From Anthopleura xanthogrammica (Eukaryota > Cnidaria > Anthozoa > Actiniaria > Actiniidae): a stretch of 64,000 nt of DNA. The notes under the pieces are model-generated. The model did not search any database. It was not told where the DNA came from and worked only from the letters and a program-made list of their open reading frames with translations. Below are positions 1 to 11,746 of this stretch, in pieces (within the stretch, counting starts at the first letter, position 1; the number at the start of each line of letters is the position of its first letter). Position numbers and translations under genes: made by a program. The DNA lies in the NCBI GenBank assembly GCA_964019055.1, contig OZ025207.1:18501730-18565729 (forward strand). Direction: 5' to 3'.

Positions 1-70
1 AAAAAATCCCTAAAATATCATATACTACAGCGTTTTTTTCTGTTAGTAAAATAACACTTATTTATTGCAG

Positions 71-2321
71 AGAATATGAATTCCCCTCAGCATCTGAACA
101 GCTAGACAGGATAACAAAGACGCTGGAAAAACTTCCTAATTGGACAGTGGTACCAAAGCAACTCTCCACATATAGTATGAGAAAAAACCTCCCCAATTAT
201 TGGGGAAAAGGATGAACCGTTTGATCCATTGGACATGGAGAGCACGAATCTTCAAACTGAAATCTACAACATCTACAATTCCAAAGCCACCACTCAATTT
301 GTCAACTGAGATGTGTAGTATTACGAGCCACCAACTCTTTTTTGTTAGACCAGAAAAATTGATAAGGATATTTAATTTTAGTAGACAAGTGGCCATCTGA
401 CAATGGCAGCACTGTGGCCACATACAGACCAGAGAGTGCAAGAGCATTGGCTACAAGAGATTTTCCTCAGTTGAAAGGACAAGCAACGCCGTTGCCAAAG
501 ATCAAGAACATTGGAGAGTGACGTTATCCGTTTGTCTCAGTTAGAAGAAGAAGAAGGTAAATTAGGGCCCAGAAAGGTACCCAGACATGGGATAGCCTCA
601 CTGGACCAATCAAGAAGAAACCCTTTGATTTAGTAGAATTGAGTTTAGCACAAACATACTGACTGGCATTATTCTTGACAGAGGAGATCGTACTGTCAGA
701 TCGCTTTTTTTTGGACTGATTTAAAAAAAGAAAGAGGTGGAAGACTGCCCCTCTTCTGCCCATTGGGTGCGAGAACGGACTCGCAGACCGTCTGCATTAC
801 TCTGGTAAAGAATGGACAGATTATGAAGAACAGCCATGTATTTAGGCAGAAGAGAAGAATTTCCAAAGTCTATTTGATTTTTGAGGAGAGTAGCACTGTT
901 TTCAAGAGTGGACCTTTCTGAACGTGTGGCTCTAGCTTTAGAAGAACAATATGCGATGGATGGGGACGGTATCCATTGTTTGCCCCTATCCTAAGAATCA
1001 TGACTTCATAATGACTTCAAATTTCCAATAATTTTGTTAATTTTCAGTGAAGAAGATCCCTAACACGGCAAGGGCCCCTTTTCACTAGACTAGGAATATT
1101 TACTTGCAAGGTTACAGCACAATGGTCGGAGTGTGGACAAAGAACGATTTGTGAGGATACAGCAAAATAAGACCACACATTAGCAACACCCGACCGATAA
1201 GATCAATACGAGACAATATTGAACCATCTGCACGTGTCCATGTAAAAGATTTACAAACAGGTTGCAAAGTACGCCAAATATTCCATTCTCCAAGAGTTGG
1301 TCACGCGTAGTTTCTTCTCTTGGCTTAAAAGTGACATCATAGTCAGTAGCTGACAATCGTTGGAAACAGAGGAGGCTGCTCTTGTCGCTAATGACATACA
1401 AAATACGCTGAAGAATAAGGCCACGTGGAAGGAAACCTCCACCTTCTCCTAATCTACTAGGAAATCGCAGAGTAACAGTCTGCGACCAATCCACCGAGTA
1501 GTCCGCGTAGTCCATCGCTGGGCGAGGGGCCTCGCGGACCACACCCTGGGAGATCTTGAAGATCCCACCAGTGAAGGATATCTGGGTCTTGAGCGAGCTT
1601 GATGACGTAAGAACTTCGAATACTGCTCGAACTTGAAAACTTCAGAATTTCAGAACTTCAGAACTTGTAAAAGACCTCAAATGCACTCAGCGACTCTGTG
1701 AAAACAAGGAAAAAATCTATCCTAAAAAAATGAAACCGAGGAAGAAAAGAGAAAGAAGAGGCGTTACCTTGGAAACGAAAAAACGCGTGAAACATTCTTC
1801 TGTGGGGAAAAGTTTAGCAATGCTTAAAGCAGTAATACAGCCGCGCACATGCAGTATGTAATGACTTCAAAGTTCGAATAATTTTGTTGGTTTTCAGTGA
1901 AGAAGATCCCTAACACGGCTATGACGGTGCCGATAGTTATGTTAGACACGATGTTACTATGCAATGATGAAGAGTAAGTTTTACAAAATACATCCCACAT
2001 GAACAAGAGTGACCATGGGGGACTAGTCATTAGTGACACATGCCAAATATCGGGTTAACTGGTCATAGCAAGAGGTTAATCGTCTACGGTCTAGGGGCCG
2101 ACTAACCTCTCCCTTAGGCTTCTGCCGAGCTCCCTGATCAGTCTGTAAATCCTCCCGGGATAATCCATACGTTCGAGGATTCAGCACTCGATGGCTGAAA
2201 GTATGGTCCTGGTTATACATGATTCATAAAAAGAATTCCTAAAATGTTTTCGAAAATGAGAATGACTATTCAACAACTACAGCGTTTTTTCTGTTAGTAA
2301 AATAACACTTATTTATTGCAG
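71..2321. repeat. Array unit 1 (hybrid: LINE C-terminus, linker and ORF1)
   Basis: Starts with exon B (71). Minus-strand Tx1 ORF2 C-terminal and thumb sequence follows (about 136-600), then an internal deletion joins it to the ORF2 linker (about 640-1020). A truncated exon A (1048-1067) stops after 20 bases, followed by LINE ORF1 (about 1180-1545) and 5' flank. A full exon A (1898-1973) and the A-B intron close the unit. It looks like a recombinant of the two ordinary unit types. Confidence 0.75.
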
Positions 2322-4804
2322 AGAATATGAATTCCCCTCAGCATCTGAACAGCTAGACAGGATCACAAAGACGCTGGAAGAACTTCTTAATTGGACAGTG
2401 GTACCAAAGCAACTCTGCACATATAGTATGAGAAAAAAGTTCCTCATTTATTGGGGAAAAGGATGAACCGTTTGATCCATTGGACATGGAGAGCACGAAT
2501 CTTCAAACGGACATCTATAACTCCAAAGCCACCACTCAATTTGTCAACTGAGATGTGTAGTATTACGAGCCACCAACTCTTTTTTGTTAGACCAGAAGAA
2601 TTTAAGGATTAATTGATAGTATTATTATTGATAGTAGACAAGAGGCCATCTGACAATGGCAGCAATGTGACCATACCACAGACCAGAGAGTGCAAGAGCA
2701 TTGGCGACAAGAGATTTTCCTTGAAACGACAAGCAACGCCGCTGCCAAAGATCAAGAACATTGGAGAGTGACGTTATACGTTTGTCCCAGTTAGAAGAAG
2801 AAGGTAAATTAAGGCCCAGAAAGGTATTTAAATGATGACCTGGAAAGGCTGCAAAGACGTGCTATGCGCATAATCTATCCAGAAATATCGTACGCTAAAG
2901 CATTAGATCAATTAGGTTTAGTAACGTTGTACGAAAGACGCCAAAGTCTCACGAAACGTTTACTCAAGGAATGCGCAGTCCAGATTGCTCCATCTCTAAC
3001 AAGGCTATTCAATCTGTCCTTGACTCTTGGGAAGTTTCCAGCTGATTGGAAAGATGCAAATGTCACACCGATCTTCAAGAAGGACTCAAAAAAACTTGTG
3101 AGTAACTATAGACCAATATCTTTGCTACCAATAGTGAGTAAGGTTTTTGAGTAAGGTTTTTGGATGTTCCAAGCAAGCACCTCAGCTGTGATGATGTAAA
3201 GCAAGGGCGACAGTGGGCAGCCTTGCGGAACACCACGAGACAAAGTAAAAAAGGGGGTAAAGAAGCATTGACTTGGACTGTTGGAAGTACATAAGTATAA
3301 AAAGTGGTGATCCATTGAAGAAAGCGGGGACCAAAAGCCATAGCACGTAGAGTTTTCAAGAGAAAGGGCCAGTAAACTCGGTAGAAAGCTTTCTCTTGAT
3401 TGAGAGATATTAAGGCAGCAGGAATGGTATTTAATGTTGCATAGTCAACTATATTTTCCAGAAGATTTACAATCTCTCCAATGAACCGGCCAAGCTCAGA
3501 ACCTGACTGATGCGGAGAGATTACTTGAGATAAAACCTTTTTAAAATAATTTACCAGAGATTGCTCTTGATGCAATTTTATAATCACAATTTAAAAGCGT
3601 AATTGGGCGCCAGTTCTACCGATGACGTAGGTCGCTCTTTTTTGGAACTAAGGTAATTGTGCCCCGGCGTTGGGAGAAAGATAGGCAACCTTTGGGAAAT
3701 CCATAATTACGTACGTCAACAAGGTCATGTCCAAGAATATCCCATAAAGACAGATAAAATTCCATGGGTAGACCATCAAATCCAGGTGTTTTATTATGGG
3801 TCATTCCTTTTAAGGCTATGAGGCATTCATCACCAATTAATACCCCATCACAAAGATCAGATTGTGAAGGGTCAAGACGAGATTCAAGATGTCACAGAAG
3901 AATATTTTGAAGATCACCATCGGTGGATCCAGCAGAAAAGATCTCAGCATAAAATTCCTGCCAGGCGACCAGAAGGTCCGAAGATGAAGAAACATACTAA
4001 CCAGCATTATTCTTCACAGAGAAGATCGTACTATCGCATTTTTTGGACTGATTTAAAAAAGAAAGAGGTGGAAGACTGTCCCTCTTCTGCCCATTGGTTG
4101 CGAGAACGCACTCGCAGACCCTCTGCTTTAATCTGGTCAAGAATGGACAGATTATGAAGAACAGCCATGTAATTAGGCAGCAAAGAAGAATTTCCAAAGT
4201 CTATTTGACTTTTGAGGAGAGTAGCACTGTTTTCACGAGTGCACCTTTCTGAACGCCTGGCTCTAGCTTTAGAAGAACAATATACGATGGACATGGACCG
4301 TATCCATTGTTTGCCCATATCCCACCAATACTTCATAATGACTTCAAATTTCCTATAATTTTGTTGGTTTACAGTGAAGAAGATCCCTAACACGACTATG
4401 ACGGTGCAGATAGTTATGTTAGACACGATGTTACTATGCAATGGCGAAGAGTAAGTTTTACAAAATACATCCCACATGAACAAGAGTGACCATGGGGAAT
4501 TAGTCATTAGCGACACATGCCAAATATCGGGTTAACTGGTCATAGCAAGGGGTTAATCATCTACTGTCTAGGGGCCGACTAACCTCTCCCTTAGGCTTCT
4601 GCCGAGCTCCCTGATCAGTCTGTAAATCCTCCCGGGATAATCCATACGTTCGAGGATTCAGCACTCGATGGCTGGAAGTATGGTCCTGGTTATACATGCA
4701 TGATTCATAAAAACAAAAATCGTAAAATATTTTCGAAAATGTATGAGTATTCAATAACTACAGCGTTGTTCTGTTAGTAAAATAACCGCACTTATTTATT
4801 GCAG
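2322..4804. repeat. Array unit 2 (reverse transcriptase type, with CR1/L2-like insert)
   Basis: Exon B at 2322 breaks into the minus-strand Tx1 ORF2 C-terminus, then RT and linker up to about 4340. A plus-strand CR1/L2-like fragment at 2828-3160 replaces part of the RT. Exon A is 4375-4450, its acceptor reading TTTACAG. Nearly identical to unit 4 at an offset of 4404 bp. Confidence 0.85.
2828..3160 (+). mobile_element. Scrambled CR1/L2-like RT fragment (unit 2)
   Basis: An open plus-strand frame (2864-3154). Its first part (RIIYPEISYAKALDQLGLV, YERRQSL) belongs to the C-terminal end of a CR1/L2-like RT. Its second part (FPADWKDANVTPIFKKDS, NYRPISLLPIVSKVFE) belongs to the N-terminal RT. The two parts are in the wrong order, so the fragment is a rearranged piece. 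It replaces about 290 bp of Tx1 RT seen in unit 7 (about 13998-14285). Confidence 0.78.
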
Positions 4805-4870
4805 AGAATATGGATTCCCCTCAGCATCTGAGCAGCTAGAATGGATCACAAAGACGCTGGAAGATTCCGA
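4375..4870 (+). pseudogene. ACP5/TRAP-like purple acid phosphatase, exon A + exon B (best-preserved pair)
   Basis: Tartrate-resistant purple acid phosphatases are di-metal phosphoesterases of lysosomes or the secretory pathway. Exon A (4375-4450) follows TTTACAG and ends GA|GTAAGT. Its frame reads KKIPNT.MTVQIVMLDTMLLC, which matches the family segment KIP....V.IFMLDTVTLCG of human ACP5. Exon B (4805-4870) follows TTTATTGCAG and ends GA|GTAAGT. It reads EYGFPSASEQLEWITKTLED, matching the stretch around the family's QLSWLKKQL helix. Both exons end in phase 2, and exon B joins exon C (20740) in frame. Most other exon A copies are open as well. The locus as a whole is called a pseudogene because exon C is broken; an intact transcript using these copies is not excluded. 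Confidence 0.72.
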
Positions 4871-6725
4871 GTAAGTCATCAGATTACTGGAACAGAAAAG
4901 CAGTAATGCACAGCCTACCAACACGAAATTCGGCTGTCAAAGCATTTCATTAAGGCATGAGCAGTAAGGATTCCAAATGCTGAAATTGCGATCAAAAACG
5001 GCGTTAAAATCATCTTGGCAAAAAAACAGGACTAGGAGTAATGGAAAAATGGTAAAGATCTTCAAAAAAAAGGCCCTCTAACCAGATACATGCAGGTGAC
5101 ACGAAAGTCATGACAAGAAGATTTAAAGTCGGCAACAGTGACACGTCCAGAATGGTGCTGATGGAAATTGTGCAAAGTGAACCGAGATTTAGAAAGAATA
5201 CATACACCGGCACTGTGATTAGATAAATGCGAGCCAACAAAAGAAAAAGACGACCCATTAAACCAAGATTGGAGTTCAGCATCAGATGTAGAATGGGTCT
5301 CCTGAAGACAGACAATGTCCAGTGAAGGGGCCAAGGAGGTAATCCAGGCAAGAAAAGCCTGTTGTTTAGAAAGGTCGCGAAGACCATTAATGTTTTTAAA
5401 CATTAAGGTCAAGAAGTTAACCATGAAACGTTATTAAGATGGTTTTTGACCCAAAAAAAGACAAATCCAAAAAAGAAATACAGTTGCAAAAATGAGGAAA
5501 AAACATTTAAACATAAACATTAAGTTTAACACTTTTTCGTCAGGCACTTTTTCGTCAGGCACTTTTTCGTCAGGCACTTTTTCATCAGGCACTTCAGTAG
5601 GCAGGTCTTTAACGTTGACGAAAACAGACTTTGGGTCTGACTTGAAGAGTGCAATATGAGAAGCACTAAGATCGACTCCATTCTCCAAGAGTTGGTGACG
5701 CGTAGTTTCTTCGCTGGGCTTAAAAGTGACATCATATTGAGTAGCTGACAATCTTTGGAAACAGAGGACGCTGCTCTTGTCGCCAATGACATGCATCCAA
5801 AATACACTGAAGAATAAGGCTACGTGGAGGGAAAACTCCACCTTCTGCTAATCTCCTAGGCAATCGCAGAGTAACAGTCATCGGCCGATCCACCGAGTAG
5901 TCCGCGTAGTCCATGGCGGGCGAGTGGCTGCGTGGACCATAGTCTTGAAGATCTTGAAGATCCCACCAGTGAAGGATATCTGGGTCTTCAGCTAGCTTGA
6001 TGACTTCAGAACTTCGAAAACTGCTCGAACTTGAAAACTTCAGAATTTCAGAACTTCAGAACTTGTAAAAGACCTCAAATGCACTCAGCGAGTCTGTGAA
6101 AACAAAACAAAAACTATCCTCCAAAAATGAAAGTAGAAAGAGAAAGAAGAGGCGTTACCTTGGAAGCGAAAAAACGCGTGAAACGTGCTTATGTGGGGAA
6201 AATTTGAGCGATGATTAGAGCAGTACATACCACCACGCACATGCAATATGTAATGACTTCAAAGTTCGAATAATTTTGTTGGTTTTCAGTGAAGAAGATC
6301 CCTAACACGGCTATGACGGTGCAGATAGTTATGTTAGATACGATGTTACTATGCAATGATGAAGAGTAAGTTTTACAAAATACATCCCACATGAACAAGA
6401 GTGACCATGGGGGATTAGTCATTAGTGACACATGCCAAATATCGGGTTAACTGGTCATAGCAAGAGGTTAATCGTCTACGGCCTAGGGGCCGACTAACCT
6501 CTCCCTTAGGCTTCTGCCGAGCTCCCTGATCAGTCTGTAAATCCTCCCGGGATAATCCATACGTTCGAGGATTCAGCACTCGATGGCTGAAAGTATGGTC
6601 CTGGTTATACATGATTCATAAAAAGAAGTCCTAAAATATTTTTAGAATAGATGAACTTATTATGTATGAGTATTCAACAACTACAGCGTTTTTTCTGTTA
6701 GTAAAATAACACTTATTTATTGCAG
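4805..6725. repeat. Array unit 3 (endonuclease/ORF1 type)
   Basis: Exon B (4805-4870) has an intact donor. Host intron sequence runs to about 4985, then the minus-strand LINE endonuclease (about 4986-5424), ORF1 (5434-5914) and a 5' region rich in CAGAACTT repeats (about 5990-6070). Exon A is 6290-6365. The simplest reading is a tandem duplication whose junction joins the B-C intron to the middle of the LINE endonuclease. Confidence 0.85.
4986..5914 (-). mobile_element. Tx1-clade LINE fragment: ORF1 and AP endonuclease (unit 3)
   Basis: On the minus strand an ORF1-like frame (5914-5434) begins MDYADYSVDRPMTVTLRLP. It contains CFQRLSAT.YDVTFKPSEET, as in gag-like proteins of Tx1 elements, and four VPDEK repeats, and ends with a hydrophobic tail. 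The next frame (5424 downward) starts MVNFLTLMFKNINGLRD, with SLDIVCLQETHS and AGVCILSKSRF, the AP-endonuclease signature of LINE ORF2. It breaks just after DDFNAVFD near 4986, before the rest of the endonuclease. A small frameshift near 5065 splits the frame. Both products are truncated. Confidence 0.8.
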
Positions 6726-9202
6726 AGAATATGAATTCCCCTCAGCATCTGAACAGCTAGACAGGATCACAAAGACGCTGGAAGAACTTCTTAATTGGAC
6801 AGTGGTACCAAAGCAACTCTGCACATATAGTATGAGAAAAAAGTTCCTCATTTATTGGGGAAAAGGATGAACCGTTTGATCCATTGGACATGGAGAGCAC
6901 GAATCTTCAAACGGACATCTATAACTCCAAAGCCACCACTCAATTTGTCAACTGAGATGTGTAGTATTACGAGCCACCAACTCTTTTTTGTTAGACCAGA
7001 AGAATTTAAGGATTAATTGATAGTATTATTATTGATAGTAGACAAGAGGCCATCTGACAATGGCAGCAATGTGACCATACCACAGACCAGAGAGTGCAAG
7101 AGCATTGGCGACAAGAGATTTTCCTTGAAACGACAAGCAACGCCGCTGCCAAAGATCAAGAACATTGGAGAGTGACGTTATACGTTTGTCCCAGTTAGAA
7201 GAAGAAGGTAAATTAAGGCCCAGAAAGGTATTTAAATGATGACCTGGAAAGGCTGCAAAGACGTGCTATGCGCATAATCTATCCAGAAATATCGTACGCT
7301 AAAGCATTAGATCAATTAGGTTTAGTAACGTTGTACGAAAGACGCCAAAGTCTCACGAAACGTTTACTCAAGGAATGCGCAGTCCAGATTGCTCCATCTC
7401 TAACAAGGCTATTCAATCTGTCCTTGACTCTTGGGAAGTTTCCAGCTGATTGGAAAGATGCAAATGTCACACCGATCTTCAAGAAGGACTCAAAAAAACT
7501 TGTGAGTAACTATAGACCAATATCTTTGCTACCAATAGTGAGTAAGGTTTTTGAGTAAGGTTTTTGGATGTTCCAAGCAAGCACCTCAGCTGTGATGATG
7601 TAAAGCAAGGGCGACAGTGGGCAGCCTTGCGGAACACCACGAGACAAAGTAAAAAAGGGGGTAAAGAAGCATTGACTTGGACTGTTGGAAGTACATAAGT
7701 ATAAAAAGTGGTGATCCATTGAAGAAAGCGGGGACCAAAAGCCATAGCACGTAGAGTTTTCAAGAGAAAGGGCCAGTAAACTCGGTAGAAAGCTTTCTCT
7801 TGATTGAGAGATATTAAGGCAGCAGGAATGGTATTTAATGTTGCATAGTCAACTATATTTTCCAGAAGATTTACAATCTCTCCAATGAACCGGCCAAGCT
7901 CAGAACCTGACTGATGCGGAGAGATTACTTGAGATAAAACCTTTTTAAAATAATTTACCAGAGATTGCTCTTGATGCAATTTTATAATCACAATTTAAAA
8001 GCGTAATTGGGCGCCAGCTCTACCGATGACGTAGGTCGCTCTTTTTTGGAACTAAGGTAATTGTGCCCCGGCGTTGGGAGAAAGATAGGCAACCTTTGGG
8101 AAATCCATAATTACGTACGTCAACAAGGTCATGTCCAAGAATATCCCATAAAGACAGATAAAATTCCATGGGTAGACCATCAAATCCAGGTGTTTTATTA
8201 TGGGTCATTCCTTTTAAGGCTATGAGGCATTCATCACCAATTAATACTCCATCACAAAGATCAGATTGTGAAGGTTCAAGACGAGATTCAAGATGTCACA
8301 GAAGAATATTTTGAAGATCACCATCGGTGGATCCAGCAGAAAAGATCTCAGCATAAAATTCCTGCCAGGCGACCAGAAGGTCCGAAGATGAAGAAACATA
8401 CTAACCAGCATTATTCTTCACAGAGAAGATCGTACTATCGCATTTTTTGGACTGATTTAAAAAAGAAAGAGGTGGAAGACTGTCCCTCTTCTGCCCATTG
8501 GTTGCGAGAACGCACTCGCAGACCCTCTGCTTTAATCTCGTCAAGAATGGACAGATTATGAAGAACAGCCATGTATTTAGGCAGAAAAGAAGAATTTCCA
8601 AAGTCTATTTGACTTTTGAAGAGAGTAGCACTGTTTTCACGAGTGCACCTTTCTGAACGCCTGGCTCTAGCTTTAGAAGAACAATATGCGATGGATATGG
8701 ACCGTATCCATTGTTTGCCCATATCCCACCACCACTTTATAATGACTTCAAATTTCCTATAATTTTGTTGGTTTTCAGTGAAGAAGATCCCTAACACGGC
8801 TATGACGGTGCCGATAGTTATGTTAGACACGATGTTACTATGCAATGGTGAAAAGTAAGTTTTACAAAATACATCCCACATGAACAAGAGTGACCATGGG
8901 GGATTAGTCATTAGCGACACATGCCAAATATCGGGTTAACTGGTCATAGCAAGGGGTTAATCATCTACGGTCTAGGGGCCGACTAACCTCTCCCTTAGGC
9001 TTCTGCCGAGCTCCCTGATCAGTCTGTAAATCCTCCCCGGATAATCCATACGTTCGAGGATTCAGCACTCGATGGCTGAAAGTATGGTCCTGGTTATACA
9101 TGATTCATAAAAACAATTCCTAAAATGATTTGGAAAATGAGAATGAGTATTCAACAACTACAGCGTTTTTTCTGTTAGTAAAATAACACTTATTTATTGC
9201 AG
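6726..9202. repeat. Array unit 4 (reverse transcriptase type, with CR1/L2-like insert)
   Basis: Same content and order as unit 2, with the CR1/L2-like insert at 7232-7564 and exon A at 8779-8854. In this copy GTGCAG within exon A reads GTGCCG, giving proline in place of glutamine, as in unit 1. Confidence 0.85.
7232..7564 (+). mobile_element. Scrambled CR1/L2-like RT fragment (unit 4)
   Basis: Copy of the fragment in unit 2, identical in its predicted protein. It travelled with the unit duplication rather than by independent insertion, because both borders are the same. Confidence 0.78.
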
Positions 9203-11680
9203 AGAATATGAATTCCCCTCAGCATCTGAACAGCTAGACAGGATCACAAAGACGCTGGAAGAACTTCTTAATTGGACAGTGGTACCAAAGCAACTCTGCA
9301 CATATAGTATGAGAAAAAAGTTCCTCATTTATTGGGGAAAAGGATGAACCGTTTGATCCATTGGACATGGAGAGCACGAATCTTCAAACGGACATCTATA
9401 ACTCCAAAGCCACCACTCAATTTGTCAACTGAGATGTGTAGTATTACGAGCCACCAACTCTTTTTTGTTAGACCAGAAGAATTTAAGGATTAATTGATAG
9501 TATTATTATTGATAGTAGACAAGAAGCCATCTGACAATGGCAGCAATGTGACCATACCACAGACCAGAGAGTGCAAGAGCATTGGCGACAAGAGATTTTC
9601 CTTGAAAGGACAAGCAACGCCGCTGCCAAAGATCAAGAACATTGGAGAGTGACGTTATACGTTTGTCCCAGTTAGAAGAAGAAGGTAAATTAAGGCCCAG
9701 AAAGGTATTTAAATGATGACCTGGAAAGGCTGCAAAGACGTGCTATGCGCATAATCTATCCAGAAATATCGTACGCTAAAGCATTAGATCAATTAGGTTT
9801 AGTAACGTTGTACGAAAGACGCCAAAGTCTCACGAAACGTTTACTCAAGGAATGCGCAGTCCAGATTGCTCCTTCTCTAACAAGGCTATTCAATCTGTCC
9901 TTGACTCTTGGGAAGTTTCCAGCTGATTGGAAAGATGCAAATGTCACACCGATCTTCAAGAAGGACTTAAAAAAACTTGTTAGTAACTATAGACCAATAT
10001 CTTTGCTACCAATAGTGAGTAAGGTTTTTGAGTAAGGTTTTTGGATGTTCCAAGCAAGCACCTCAGCTGTGATGATGTAAAGCAAGGGCGACAGTGGGCA
10101 GCCTTGCGGAACACCACGAGACAAAGTAAAAAAGGGGGTAAAGAAGCATTGACTTGGACTGTTGGAAGTACATAAGTATAAAAAGTGGTGATCCATTGAA
10201 GAAAGCGGGGACCAAAAGCCATAGCACGTAGAGTTTTCAAGAGAAAGGGCCAGTAAACTCGGTAGAAAGCTTTCTCTTGATTGAGAGATATTAAGGCAGC
10301 AGGAATGGTATTTAATGTTGCATAGTCAACTATATTTTCCAGAAGATTTACAATCTCTCCAATGAACCGGCCAAGCTCAGAACCTGACTGATGCGGAGAG
10401 ATTACTTGAGATAAAACCTTTTTAAAATAATTTACCAGAGATTGCTCTTGATGCAATTTTATAATCACAATTTAAAAGAGTAATTGGGCGCCAGCTCTAC
10501 CGATGACGTAGGTCGCTCTTTTTTGGAACTAAGGTAATTGTGCCCCGGCGTTGGGAGAAAGATAGGCAACCTTTGGGAAATCCATAATTACGTACGTCAA
10601 CAAGGTCATGTCCAAGAATATCCCATAAAGACAGATAAAATTCCATGGGTAGACCATCAAGCCCAGTTGTTTTATTGTGGGTCATTCCTTTTAAGGCTAT
10701 GAGGCATTCATCACGAATTAATACCCCATCACAAAGATGGGATTGTGAAGGGTCAAGACGAGATTCAAGATGTCGCAGAAGAATATTTTGAAGATCACCA
10801 TCGGTGGATCCAGCAGAAAAGAGCTCAGCAAAGAATTCCTGCCAGGCGCCCAGAAGGTCCGAAGATCAAGAAACGTACTGACCAGCATTATTCTTGACAG
10901 AGAAGATGGTACTGTCCGATCGCTTTTTTTGGACTGATTTAAAAAAGAAAGAGGTGGAAGACTCCCCCTCTTCTGCCCATTGGGTGCGAGAACGGACTCG
11001 CAGACCCTCTGCTTTAACCTGGTGAAGTATGGACAATTTACGAAGAATCGCCTTGTATTTAGGCAGCAAAGAGGAAATTGCAGAGTTTATTTGACTTTTG
11101 AGAAGAGTAGTTTTCTGTTTTCAAGAGTGCACCTTTCAGAACGCCTGGCTTTAGCTTTACAAGAACAATATGCGATGGATATAGGGACGGTATCCACTGT
11201 TTGGCCCTATCCCACCAATCTTCATAATGACTTCGAATTTCCAATAATTTTGTTGGTTTTCAGTGAAGAAGATCCTTACGGCTATGACGTTATGTCAGAC
11301 ACGATGTTACTATGCAATGATGGAGAGTAAGTTTCACAAAATACATCCCACATGGAAAAGAATGACTATGGGGGATTAGTCATTAGCTACACATGCCAAA
11401 TATCGGGTTAACTGGTCATAGCAAGGGGTTAATCATCTACGGTCTAGGGGCCGACTAACCTCTCCCTTAGGCTTCTGCCGAGCTCCCTGATCAGTCTGTA
11501 AATCCTCCCGGGATAATCCATACGTTCGAGGATTCAGCACTCGATGGCTGGAAGTATGGTCCTGGTTATACATGCATGATTCATAAAAACAAAGATCGTA
11601 AAATATTTTCGAAAATGTATGAGTATTCAATAACTACAGCGTTGTTCTGTTAGTAAAATAACCGCACTTATTTATTGCAG
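9203..11680. repeat. Array unit 5 (reverse transcriptase type, with CR1/L2-like insert)
   Basis: Same layout as units 2 and 4, with the insert at 9709-10041. Its exon A (11264-11326) is the divergent copy: 13 bases shorter, so the reading frame differs from the other exon A copies. Confidence 0.85.
9709..10041 (+). mobile_element. Scrambled CR1/L2-like RT fragment (unit 5)
   Basis: Third copy, with the same borders. It differs by one residue (DLKK for DSKK). The small difference is compatible with recent amplification. Confidence 0.78.
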
Positions 11681-11746
11681 AGAATATGGATTCCCCTCAG
11701 CATCTGAGCAGCTAGAATGGATCACAAAGACGCTGGAAGATTCCGA
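11264..11746 (+). pseudogene. ACP5-like exon A + exon B, divergent copy
   Basis: Exon A here (11264-11326) lacks 13 bases present in the other copies (part of CTAACAC and GGTGCCGATA) and has TCA for TTA, so MLDTM becomes MSDTM. Read in its open frame it starts EEDPYGYD rather than KKIPNT, a frameshifted beginning. Exon B ends at 11746 with a broken donor (GGAAGT). Both defects mark this copy as non-functional. Confidence 0.65.

Noticed and set aside
71..230. Plus-strand protein EYEFPSASEQL..ELLNWTVVPKQL..WGKG repeated in each RT-type unit as a small gene
   Set aside because: Only the first 20 or so codons are exon B. From GGAAGAAC onward the plus strand is antisense to the Tx1 ORF2 C-terminus (VDKLSGGFG, KIRALHVQWI), so the tail is a readthrough artefact.
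4031..4516. Minus-strand ORF MSLMTN..WSLLFMWDVF as a membrane protein
   Set aside because: Its first half is antisense to exon A and its donor region; the rest is LINE linker. Recurrence reflects the array.
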